Below are positions 16,491-25,300 of a stretch of DNA of 64,000 nt, piece by piece. Below the pieces are notes generated by a model. The model ran no database searches, was not told where the DNA came from, and was given only the letters and a program-made list of their open reading frames with translations. Each line of letters opens with the position of its first letter. Position 1 is the first letter of the stretch. The stretch lies in NCBI RefSeq assembly GCF_000723885.1, contig NZ_CCDG010000010.1, forward strand, positions 16,717 through 80,716, in the 5' to 3' direction. The DNA comes from Paenibacillus camerounensis (GTDB lineage Bacteria > Bacillota > Bacilli > Paenibacillales > Paenibacillaceae). Both the position numbers and the translations under genes were made by a program.

Positions 16491-19022
16491 GTGACGAGGT
16501 ATATTCACAGCGGAGACCAGGTGAAAGCCGAGAAATCAAAGGCTTCTGCTCCGGCACAAGCAGAAGTGCAGGGGGCTCGAACAGAGCCGCCGGATGAACT
16601 CGGCAGATTGCTTGAGGGAGGCCAGACGGTTCCGGAAGGTGAACATGAGACTGCTGCAGCCGGCAGATCAGAGGGAGACGCAACTATGCAAACAAATCAG
16701 CCGCAGAACAAAAAGCCGGAAGACAGCAATACCGGCAATAATAATAATCAGGGAAACGTCAGTAATGCCGATGCCGGCGCAGGGCAGCAGGATGAAGAAG
16801 GGGCAGGAGGGGCTGACATAGGCGTAGATGCCTCAGTGACGGGATATGGGGACCATGACCTGCAGACCTCTGATGTTGCCGGTACGCCGGATCAGGAAGG
16901 GGAGAAGACACCGGAAATATCCGGTGCCTCTGACACAGAGACAATGACAGGGGCTGACGGCAGTGCCGTGCGTGATGCGGGGGCGGAGTCAGAGCCTCAC
17001 AGCAGAAGCAGCCAGCAGGATGCAGCGGCAATGGACAATAACCCTGAACAGGGAGCTTCGCCGGAACAGGAGGAGGCCCCGGAGAAGGGCAGCGGCTTAA
17101 GGGGTTTCTTGTCCACACTGTTTGGCGATGACGGAGATCAGGAGGATACTACCGGCGCTGAGAATTCCGGCGGACAGAATGAACGGAGCCCCGGTCAGCA
17201 GGACAACGGGAATTCCGGTCAGCAGGACAACGGATTCTCCGGCGGCGGGGATGCCGAAATTTCCAGTGAGCTGGGTACAGAGGAGCCGGAAAAGGCCCAA
17301 AAGGGTTTTTTCGCCAGGCTGTTCGGCGATGAACCGGATGAGGATGCGGAGGGGGAGGAAGATACCGGCGGCGAACAGGGAGCGGATAAAGTAACGGTCA
17401 AGAAGGACAAGGAGCAGACAGGGAAAAAAGCCGGGAAGCGGGCGAAGGAAGGGCAGGATCCGCAGGAGAAAAAGGCTGATCCGCTGCAGAAGAAGCGGGA
17501 TTCGGAGCGCTCAGACTCGCTGGAGCAGTCAATCATTTACTGGCAGGGGCATGATAAGATTCCTGAGCGTCTGGAGGACACCAAGAATACACTGACAGAG
17601 GTGCTGGGGCTCGGGTCCTCCTTTGACATCGTATTCAGGGAGATGACCTTTGGCGGCCGAAAGGCCGCGCTGCTGTGCATCAGCGGCTTTGCCAAGGATA
17701 CGATCATTGATGAAATTCTGAAACGGCTGACGTACCTGACCCCGGACGAGGTATCCACCGGTGCGCTAAGCAGCTTTATGACCGAATATATTCCTCATGT
17801 GCAGGTGGAAAAGGGCGAGCTGCTGAGTGAAAGTATTAACAAGGTGCTGTCCGGCATGAGTGCATTCTTCCTTGAAGGGGAGAACCAGGTCATCATCATG
17901 GATACCCGTGCCTATCCGGCGCGCGGTCCTGATGAACCCTCCATTGAGCGTGTTGTACGCGGAGCCCGTGACGGCTTCACAGAAACACTGCTGAGCAATG
18001 TGGCGCTGGTACGCAGAAGAATCCGCGACCCCGGACTGAAATATGAGATGCACCAGGTCGGACGCCGGACACGGACCGATGTCTGTGTAGCCTATATTGA
18101 TGATATCGTGGACAAGACTCAGGTGCTGGCAGTTACCGACAAAATCAAGAGCATTGACATCGACGGCATTCCGCTGGCGGATAAGCAGCTGGAAGAGGCG
18201 ATTGTGGGCAGAGGGTGGAACCCTTATCCGCTTGTCCGCTACTCAGAGCGCCCTGATACCGTGGCATCACATCTGCTGGAAGGCCGGGTTGTGATCTTTG
18301 TGGATACCTCACCAAGCGTCATTGTCCTGCCGACGACGTTTTTTGATCTGTGTCAGCATGCCGAGGAGAACCGGCAGACCCCGTTCATGGGAACTTATCT
18401 GCGCTGGGTGCGGTTTATAGGCGTATTTGCCTCCATGTTTCTGCTGCCGCTCTGGATGCTGCTGGTTATCCATCCTGAGCTTAAGCCGGCCATGCTGGAG
18501 TTTATAGGTCCGCAGAAAATGGCTAAGATTCCGCTGCTGGCCCAATTTCTGATTGTTGAGCTCGGGGTTGACCTGCTTCGTATGGCAGCCGTGCATACGC
18601 CGACTCCGCTGGGCTCAGCGATGGGGCTGATCGCTGCCATTCTGGTCGGAGACATCGCCGTACAGACGGGGCTGTTTGTCAATGAGGTCGTGCTGTATAT
18701 GGCGGTTGCCTCAATCGGAATGTTCGCTACGCCTTCCTATGAGCTGGGGCTGGCGAACCGGATTGTCAGGCTCGCGCTGCTGCTCGCCGTGGCTGTCTTC
18801 CAGGTGCCGGGGTTCATGATCGGGACAACGCTGCTGATTATTCTTCTGACTACCCACCGGTCATACAACTCCTCATATTTGTGGCCGTTTATACCATTTA
18901 ATGCAAAAGCTCTCGGCGCGATTCTGGTCCGGCAGCCGGTGCTCAGCTCCAAAGCAAGGCCGTCATTCAACAAAACACGGGATAATACCAGAATGCCGCC
19001 TGTCCAGGAGAACGAGAAGTAG
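16491..19022 (+). CDS. spoVAF: SpoVAF/GerA-family spore membrane protein with long acidic N-terminal region
   Basis: An 843-residue protein; typical SpoVAF is about 490. Residues from about 340 on are an ordinary GerA/SpoVAF body: the GFTETLLSNVALVRRRIRDP signature, SERPDTVASHLLEGRVVIFVDTSP, and about five membrane helices. The preceding 340 residues are low-complexity, rich in Asp, Glu, Gly, Asn and Gln, with two copies of a short hydrophobic motif (GFLSTLFGDD near residue 203, GFFARLFGDE near residue 272). GTG 16491 follows AAGGGGG. A second in-frame start, ATG 16686, has AGAGGGAG and would shorten the head by 65 residues. Position between spoVAB and lysA matches spoVAF in B. subtilis. Confidence 0.87.
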   Translation: MTRYIHSGDQVKAEKSKASAPAQAEVQGARTEPPDELGRLLEGGQTVPEGEHETAAAGRSEGDATMQTNQPQNKKPEDSNTGNNNNQGNVSNADAGAGQQDEEGAGGADIGVDASVTGYGDHDLQTSDVAGTPDQEGEKTPEISGASDTETMTGADGSAVRDAGAESEPHSRSSQQDAAAMDNNPEQGASPEQEEAPEKGSGLRGFLSTLFGDDGDQEDTTGAENSGGQNERSPGQQDNGNSGQQDNGFSGGGDAEISSELGTEEPEKAQKGFFARLFGDEPDEDAEGEEDTGGEQGADKVTVKKDKEQTGKKAGKRAKEGQDPQEKKADPLQKKRDSERSDSLEQSIIYWQGHDKIPERLEDTKNTLTEVLGLGSSFDIVFREMTFGGRKAALLCISGFAKDTIIDEILKRLTYLTPDEVSTGALSSFMTEYIPHVQVEKGELLSESINKVLSGMSAFFLEGENQVIIMDTRAYPARGPDEPSIERVVRGARDGFTETLLSNVALVRRRIRDPGLKYEMHQVGRRTRTDVCVAYIDDIVDKTQVLAVTDKIKSIDIDGIPLADKQLEEAIVGRGWNPYPLVRYSERPDTVASHLLEGRVVIFVDTSPSVIVLPTTFFDLCQHAEENRQTPFMGTYLRWVRFIGVFASMFLLPLWMLLVIHPELKPAMLEFIGPQKMAKIPLLAQFLIVELGVDLLRMAAVHTPTPLGSAMGLIAAILVGDIAVQTGLFVNEVVLYMAVASIGMFATPSYELGLANRIVRLALLLAVAVFQVPGFMIGTTLLIILLTTHRSYNSSYLWPFIPFNAKALGAILVRQPVLSSKARPSFNKTRDNTRMPPVQENEK
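17191..17233 (+). repeat. Short tandem repeat in the acidic region of the SpoVAF-like gene
   Basis: The 19-base unit CCGGTCAGCAGGACAACGG occurs twice with a 24-base period (17191-17209 and 17215-17233), encoding two GQQDNG units. The in-frame period suggests growth of the low-complexity head by duplication. Confidence 0.85.
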
Positions 19023-19083
19023 CCGTACAAAAAATACAAATCAACTGCACATTAGTCCATTCTATGACGTTCCCCTTGTCTGG

Positions 19084-19205
19084 TATACTGAATACACTAA
19101 ATAGCCCCTGTGAAGTCCGGGTTTCAGCCTGAAGCCTGTTTTTGGAACTCTGAGGGGCAATATTTCATACAATAGACAGGGTGGAATCAAGACGTTCCAC
19201 GGAAA
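19084..19205 (+). promoter_or_regulatory. lysA promoter element and structured leader
   Basis: TATACT (19084-19089) is a likely -10. The transcript that follows can form an outer stem (GCCCCT with AGGGGC), an inner stem (GGTTTCA with TGAAGCC), and a separate hairpin GTGGAA/TTCCAC just before the ribosome site. It does not match the lysine riboswitch or another class I know. Confidence 0.45.
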
Positions 19206-19220
19206 TTGGAGGATTGGACA

Positions 19221-20555
19221 ATGTTTTTACACGGGACGAGCCGGATTAATGATGCCGGACATCTGGAAATCGGCGGATGTGATGTAACAGAACTCAAGGC
19301 GGAATATGGTACCCCGCTATATATAATGGACGAGCAATTAATCCGTCAGCGCTGCCGCGAGTATATGGATGCCTTCAGAGCCTCCGGGCTGGGCTTCCAG
19401 GTTGCTTATGCGAGCAAAGCCTTCTCCATCATGGCGATGTGCCGCCTGGCTGACGAAGAAGGACTGTCGCTGGACGTCGTATCTGACGGCGAATTGTACA
19501 CAGCACTGCAAGCCGGCTTCCCGGCTGAGCGCATTCACTTCCACGGTAACAATAAGACGCCGGATGAGATTGAAATGGCGATTGAAGCGGGCATCGGCTG
19601 CTTTGTGGTTGATAACCTTGTGGAGCTTGGCCTTCTGCAGGCTATCGCTGCCAGCAAGGAAGTTACTGTCAATGTGCTGCTGCGCGTGACGCCGGGGGTT
19701 GAAGCCCATGCCCACCATGCCTATGCTTCTACTGGCCAGACCGACTCCAAGTTCGGCTTCGACATCGGCAACGGTTCTGCTTATGCAGCTGTTCAGCAGG
19801 CCGCGGGCAAAGCCAATCTTCAGCTGCTGGGCGTTCATTCCCACATCGGCTCACAGATTTTTGAAACGGAAGGCTTCCAGCTGGCAGTTGAACGGATTGC
19901 CGATTTCACCCGCAAGGTGAAGGAAGAGCTGAACGTCGATTTTCCTGTCGTTAACCTTGGCGGAGGCTTCGGCATCCGGTATGTGGACGGCGATACTCCG
20001 CTGCTCGTATCGGAATATGTTGCTGCTATTACAGATGCGGTTAAGACACATTTTGCCGGGATCGGCAGCCAGCTGCCGCAAATCTGGGTAGAGCCGGGCC
20101 GCAGCATCGTCGGTGATGCCGGTACGACGCTGTATACAGTAGGTACGAACAAGGAGATTCCGGGTGTCCGCAAATATGTTGCTGTTGACGGCGGCATGAC
20201 GGATAATCCGCGCCCTGCGCTATACGAATCCAAGTATGAAGCACTGCTGGCTAACCGGGCTACTGAGGACAACGCAGAGACGGTTTCCATCGCCGGCAAA
20301 TGCTGTGAGAGCGGCGATATGCTGATCTGGGATGTAGAGCTGCCTTCCGTGAAGAGCGGGGATCTGCTCGCAGTAGCCTGCACCGGTGCCTATAACTATT
20401 CGATGGCCAGCAATTACAACCGAATCCGCCGTCCGGCAGTGGTGTTTGTGCAGAACGGACAGAGCGATCTGGTTGTGCGCCGTGAGAGTCATCATGACAT
20501 TGTCGCCAACGATATTGTCCCTGAGCGTATTGCCAAGCAGGCTGTAACGAAGTAA
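19221..20555 (+). CDS. lysA: Diaminopimelate decarboxylase
   Basis: A 444-residue PLP enzyme making L-lysine from meso-diaminopimelate. The PLP lysine lies in VAYASKAFS near residue 59, the glycine-rich phosphate loop is NLGGGFGIRY near residue 249, and active-site segments GVHSHIGSQIF, EPGRSIVGDAG and CCESGDML are present. The ATG follows TTGGAGG. It sits between the spoVA genes and ppiB exactly as in B. subtilis. A structured leader precedes it. Confidence 0.96.
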   Translation: MFLHGTSRINDAGHLEIGGCDVTELKAEYGTPLYIMDEQLIRQRCREYMDAFRASGLGFQVAYASKAFSIMAMCRLADEEGLSLDVVSDGELYTALQAGFPAERIHFHGNNKTPDEIEMAIEAGIGCFVVDNLVELGLLQAIAASKEVTVNVLLRVTPGVEAHAHHAYASTGQTDSKFGFDIGNGSAYAAVQQAAGKANLQLLGVHSHIGSQIFETEGFQLAVERIADFTRKVKEELNVDFPVVNLGGGFGIRYVDGDTPLLVSEYVAAITDAVKTHFAGIGSQLPQIWVEPGRSIVGDAGTTLYTVGTNKEIPGVRKYVAVDGGMTDNPRPALYESKYEALLANRATEDNAETVSIAGKCCESGDMLIWDVELPSVKSGDLLAVACTGAYNYSMASNYNRIRRPAVVFVQNGQSDLVVRRESHHDIVANDIVPERIAKQAVTK

Positions 20556-20595
20556 ATTTTTTACTCCGGCACAGGCTGGACGGGCTAGGTGTGCT

Positions 20596-20634
20596 GCAAA
20601 GCAGGCGGGAAACCCTCCCGCTTGCTTTGCTTTG
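20596..20634 (+). terminator. Terminator after lysA
   Basis: GCAAAGCAGGCGGGA pairs with TCCCGCTTGCTTTGC around a small loop and is followed by TTTG. Confidence 0.75.
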
Positions 20635-20701
20635 TGCAGAGTTTCATAGTAAACTAATAAACGTATTCTACATCTGAACTTTTGGAAGGGGTCATTTACA
20701 T

Positions 20702-21133
20702 ATGGCAAAGCAAGCGAAAGTAACACTTGAGAACGGCGGCGTAGTGCTGATCGACCTGTTTGAGAACGATGCTCCTAACACTGTAGCCAACTTTGAGAAG
20801 CTGGCTAACGACGGCTTCTACAACGGTCTTGTATTCCACCGCGTTATCCCTGGCTTCGTAGCACAGGGCGGCTGCCCTAACGGAACAGGAACTGGCGGTC
20901 CGGGCTACACCATTAACTGTGAGATCAACCCTAACAAGCATGAGCGCGGGTCACTGGCAATGGCTCATGCCGGCAAAAACACAGGCGGAAGCCAGTTCTA
21001 CATCTGCTACGGACCACAGCCGCACCTTGACGGAGTACACACTGTATTCGGTAAAGTAGTACAAGGCATGGAGCTGGTTGACAGCTTCCAGGGACGCGAC
21101 AAGATGACTTCAGTTGAAATTATTGAAGCTTAA
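20702..21133 (+). CDS. ppiB: Peptidyl-prolyl cis-trans isomerase, cyclophilin type
   Basis: A 143-residue cytoplasmic cyclophilin. Diagnostic segments are [20 protein letters not shown] (catalytic Arg and Gln), [16 protein letters not shown] (peptide-binding groove) and [13 protein letters not shown]. There is no signal peptide. It accelerates proline isomerisation during folding. Codon use is strongly biased, suggesting high expression. The GAAGGGG ribosome site is about 11 bases from the ATG. Confidence 0.96.
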   Translation: MAKQAKVTLENGGVVLIDLFENDAPNTVANFEKLANDGFYNGLVFHRVIPGFVAQGGCPNGTGTGGPGYTINCEINPNKHERGSLAMAHAGKNTGGSQFYICYGPQPHLDGVHTVFGKVVQGMELVDSFQGRDKMTSVEIIEA

Positions 21134-21173
21134 TTAATCCGGTTTAGGGGTACATGCCCTTTTCGGATAACGC

Positions 21174-21213
21174 AAAAGCACCGTGCTGGTTTTTCCAGCG
21201 CGGTGCTTTTTTT
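21174..21213. terminator. Terminator between ppiB and the convergent membrane-protein gene
   Basis: AAAAGCACCGTGCTGG and its near-complement enclose TTTTT and are followed by seven or more T residues. Confidence 0.9.
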
Positions 21214-21322
21214 GATATAAATGAATTTATATGTTTTACACTATCCATAATCCTTATCTTTCTCGCAGGAACGGTTACCGCCTTCTCTGGAGGACGGCAT
21301 AGCCGTTTCTACTTGTACAAAC

Positions 21323-22078
21323 CTACAAGCTTCTTTTACGGGAGTTGCCCCGGCTTCTAAGGGTTTCCGGAAGTTTGAAGAAGATCAGAAACATCATCAG
21401 GAAAATGAGAAAGGCAAAGGCCTCCTCCACCAGCAGATAATAGGGATAAGGGCCAAAATAATCGAGTACAGAGAATGTGCCGGGCTTATGCGCCAGGAAC
21501 ATATAGTTGGCACCCAGCAGCTTATCCAAGCCAAAGACCACGGCAGCAACCAGGTTGAGGCCCAGCATCGTGAACAGCAGTGACCGCCAGGTTGGACGGT
21601 AGCCGTAGGCCCAGGTCATGAACAGGGATGAGAGCACGATCGCCGCATGGGCGGTGAAAAACAGTATAAAACGGAAATGAGGAAAAGGATACACCAGATT
21701 GGGGGTTAAAAGAGCGATAACCGCTCCGCCGATTCCGGCAAAATAAAGAAAGTCATAGAGCAGCCGGCTGCGGGTCAGCAGCATAATAATGGATAATAGC
21801 AGAGTAATCCCGCACAGCTCAAGCGGCAGCGAGTGCCGGGCTGTCCAGATGCCGTGCGAAAGATACCAGGCATGCAGTCCGCCATCTGAAGCCAGCAGCA
21901 CTATGATCAGCAGCCAGCGGACGGAGTTCCGCAGTGACGGGCGGGTACGCAGCGCAAATCTGGCCGAGAACAGCAGCAGGCAGAGTATTGCTGTCACACC
22001 AAGAGCAATGAAATGCGGCAGCGAGAACATAATGAAATCTGTTTCATGCTTCCGTCCAAATAAGGTAATCAGGTCCAC
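21323..22078 (-). CDS. YwaF/TIGR02206-family integral membrane protein
   Basis: A 251-residue protein with about seven hydrophobic helices. Family-like segments are HFIALGVTAILCLLLF near the start, LPLELCGITLLLSIIMLL, and the conserved PHFRFILFFTAHAAIVLSSL with a buried HxxR pattern. GPYPYYLLVEEAFAFLIFLM closes the protein. The GTG start follows AAAGGAG. The biological role of this family is not known. Confidence 0.82.
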   Translation of the reverse strand: MDLITLFGRKHETDFIMFSLPHFIALGVTAILCLLLFSARFALRTRPSLRNSVRWLLIIVLLASDGGLHAWYLSHGIWTARHSLPLELCGITLLLSIIMLLTRSRLLYDFLYFAGIGGAVIALLTPNLVYPFPHFRFILFFTAHAAIVLSSLFMTWAYGYRPTWRSLLFTMLGLNLVAAVVFGLDKLLGANYMFLAHKPGTFSVLDYFGPYPYYLLVEEAFAFLIFLMMFLIFFKLPETLRSRGNSRKRSL

Positions 22079-22159
22079 AACGGTCGCTCCTTTTTAAATA
22101 AGTCTTGCTTATCAAAAATAAATATTCTGATTTTAAACATTATTCTGATTCTAAGCTTC

Positions 22160-22182
22160 TATACTTAGGTGATATAAGTATA
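22160..22182. promoter_or_regulatory. 8-bp inverted repeat upstream of the LPQTG-protein locus
   Basis: TATACTTA and TAAGTATA are exact complements separated by seven bases. The AT-rich dyad overlaps possible -10 elements and lies 36 bases before the small upstream reading frame. It could be an operator or a promoter-proximal hairpin. Confidence 0.4.
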
Positions 22183-22217
22183 TAACGCTCAAGCTGACCA
22201 GAAAAGGAAGGAATTCT

Positions 22218-22340
22218 GTGTGTTTACATAAGATGGACGTTTTACGACCGAAATACATAACTGGCCTTGGGGCGGAGTATGTCATTACAAACAGGTTCGG
22301 CGACATCTTTAACAGAATCCTTGGCGGGAGCTTGATATGA
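22218..22340 (+). CDS. Possible 40-residue peptide upstream of the LPQTG surface protein
   Basis: A reading frame of 40 codons begins at GTG 22218 (or ATG 22233) behind AAGGAAGGA. The product would be slightly basic and amphipathic, ending NRFGDIFNRILGGSLI. It ends 27 bases before the large surface-protein gene. No family is recognised. It could be a leader peptide, a small secreted or membrane-active peptide, or a chance frame. Confidence 0.33.
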   Translation: MCLHKMDVLRPKYITGLGAEYVITNRFGDIFNRILGGSLI

Positions 22341-22367
22341 AAACCAGGAAATGGGGGCTACCGGGGA

Positions 22368-25300
22368 ATGGTGAAAAAAAGGATTAGTCTGGCGCTTGTG
22401 GTTCTTATGCTATTTGTGCAATACGCTTACGGTATCGGGTCTATTTCACAGGTTAAGGCAGCAGCGATTGAAAATGAGGCGGACATCATTACCAGTGTGT
22501 CCATGGCTGTTTACGGACCTGACGGAAGTACGGTTACCGGCAGCGTCTATGACGTGAACTCAACCGTCACCCTTGATTATACATGGGCGCTTCCGGACGG
22601 ACACAGCTATAGCGCAGGGGATACTTTTACCTTCAAGCTCCCTGAGCAGTTCCAGCTGTACAATGATATCAGCGGGGAACTCGTCTCAGATGACGGGCAG
22701 GCAGGGGTATTCACGATCAGTAAGGATACTCATGAAGCGGCTATGACCTTTGGCAACTACATTGAGAGCCATGGGAATGTCCACGGAACCCTGCGGGTCA
22801 ATACCAAGTTTGACCGGACAAAAGTCGGCGGGAGCACGACAGAGCAGATTGTCTTTCCGGTTAAAGGCGGTTCACAGACCATAATTGTGTCATTCAAGCC
22901 GGAGGTAGGCTCAACAATCGGCAAGTCCGGTGTTGCCAGCGGCTTCAATGCCGGACGGATTGACTGGACTGTGGATGTGAACAAACGGCTGGAGCCGGTG
23001 ACAAATGCAGTTGTTACCGATCCGGTCCCGGCGGGTTTGTCACTGGACAATACGGTGACACTGGCTGTGTATGAGCTGAATGTGCAGCTTGACGGCTCAG
23101 TGCAGCAGGGGGGCCTGGTGGATACCGGGAAATATACCGCGGAGGTTGCCGGTGGCGTGCTTACCGTGCGTTTTGCCGATCCGGTCATTAACGGGGCTTA
23201 CCGGCTCACCTATTCCACAGGAATCACTGGCGATGAAGCCAGCTATACCAATACCGCGACCTTTACGGGAGACGGACGCGATCCGGCCAGTGCCTCTGCG
23301 ACTGTTACAGTAGAGCGCGGCGGCAGCCTCAAAAAACAAGCGGTGCACTATGATTGGGGTATTCAGGTCATTACCTGGGCTATTGAATACAACTACAATC
23401 TGAAGGCTATTCCGCAGCAGAGCGCAGTGCTTACAGACCTGTTCGATGATTCCCAGCGGCTTGTGCCCGGTTCGGTTGTTGTTTATCCGGTAACCCTTGA
23501 TTCAACCGGAACAGCAATCAAGGGTTCGGCCCTGACAGAAAACACCGACTATATAGTGAGCGGTATTACCGGGGACAAAAAGCAGGGCTTCAAGCTTCAG
23601 TTCACTAACGGTATCAGCTCTGCATACCGGATCGAGTATAAAACGGAGGCGGTCGGCCGTGTGTTTAAGGACCATACGGTGACGAATACCGTATCCGAAA
23701 GCACCTACAGCTCTACAGCTACACAGCTGGTCAGACCGATCATTATTTACAAAACCTTCTCGGGGGCAGATTACAAAGCGCACACCGCAAACTGGAAAAT
23801 CACACTAAATGGTGATAACTATCCGATGAAGGAGGTACTCGTTACTGATACCTTCCCGCAGGGCGGTCAAAAGCTGCTCCCGGATACCATTGTGGTGCGG
23901 AACAGCAGCGGTACCGTGCTTGGCGATTCAGCGTACACACTGGAATATGTTTCGCCGGTTGTGCCGAATGCCGGCTTCAAGGTGAAATTTAAATCTGCTA
24001 TCAGCGGATCTTATACCATCAGTTATACTACACAGTTCAGCAATGACTGGCTGAAGGGCACCACCGATGATTTTATCAATACCGCCAGAATTGACTGGAA
24101 GGATATCGAAGGCGTAACTCAGACTGCCAGTGCAGACGGTAAATTCATTCCCCGTCCGGAGTGGAAGAATAACGGCTTCAAAACCGGGGTATATGATGCT
24201 TCCGGGAAGGAACTGACTTGGACGGTAGGGGTTAATTACACAGCGAAAGCAGTAGCAGCTCCTATTGTTTCAGATGTGCTTACTGCAGGGCAGAGCCTGG
24301 TTCCGGATTCCCTCAAGGTCTACAGATTGAATGTGGACGCCAAAGGGGATTATAAACAGGGAACAGAGCTGGGCAAAAGTGCATACTCGTATTCAGTAGG
24401 AAGCGGCAATGAACTGCGGGTTGTGTTCACAGACAGCATTAATGAACCGTATGTTATCGTCTTCAAGACCAGCCTGGCCGGACAGCTGATAGGCAGTACT
24501 GTAGTTAATACTGCAAAGCTTCTGGATGGGACCGTGAAGGTATCCAAGGATCTGATTGCCTCAGTGACGATTCCGCACGGCGGGGAATACATCCTGAAGA
24601 GCGGGCTGCAGAACGGGGATAAGGTCGATTGGAGCCTGGCAGTGAACCGCAGCCAGTCCCATGTGAAGGATGCCAAAATTATTGATACACCAAGCTATAA
24701 TCAGATATTGCTGCCGGATTCATTCCGGCTGTACGCCGGAGTTGCTTCCGCTAACGGTGACATCACCAAGAGCGGTACAGCACTCGTTAAAGATGTGGAT
24801 TACAACTTGAAGGTACTGGCCGATGAAGATGGCAGACAGAGCTTTGAATTAAGCTTCGCCGGAGACATCGACAAGGCGTATATCCTTGAATATCAGTCAC
24901 TGATTGTAGCAAAGACCGGTGACAAGCTGACCAATACGGCTCAATTCACCGGAAATAACGTTGTGCTCGTTGATAAGGATACAACCTCAGAGCTGATCGT
25001 GGGCGTATCCAGCGGTTCGGGTACAGGCAGCGGCGAGCGGGGAACACTGACTGTCAGCAAGCTGGACGCACAGGATAGCGGGAAGCACCTGGCGGGCGCA
25101 ACCTTTGAGCTGTACCGGCTGAATGGTACTGAACGTGTTCTGGTAAACACCCGGACTACGGAAGCTGCAGGGACAGCGGTATTTAACAACCTGTGGCTGG
25201 GCAGCTATGTTCTGATTGAAACAGCAGCGCCAACCGGATACGTGCTGGATACAAAAGAATATCCTGTAACCATAGGCTCGGTATCAGGCGTTAACCTGAC

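Noticed and set aside
19090..19220. Lysine riboswitch before lysA
   Set aside because: The leader is too short and lacks the conserved L-box blocks; only simple stems are seen.
22190..22367. A second GEMM or other known riboswitch before the adhesin gene
   Set aside because: No CGCAAAGCC or other aptamer core could be found; the region reads better as a small open frame.
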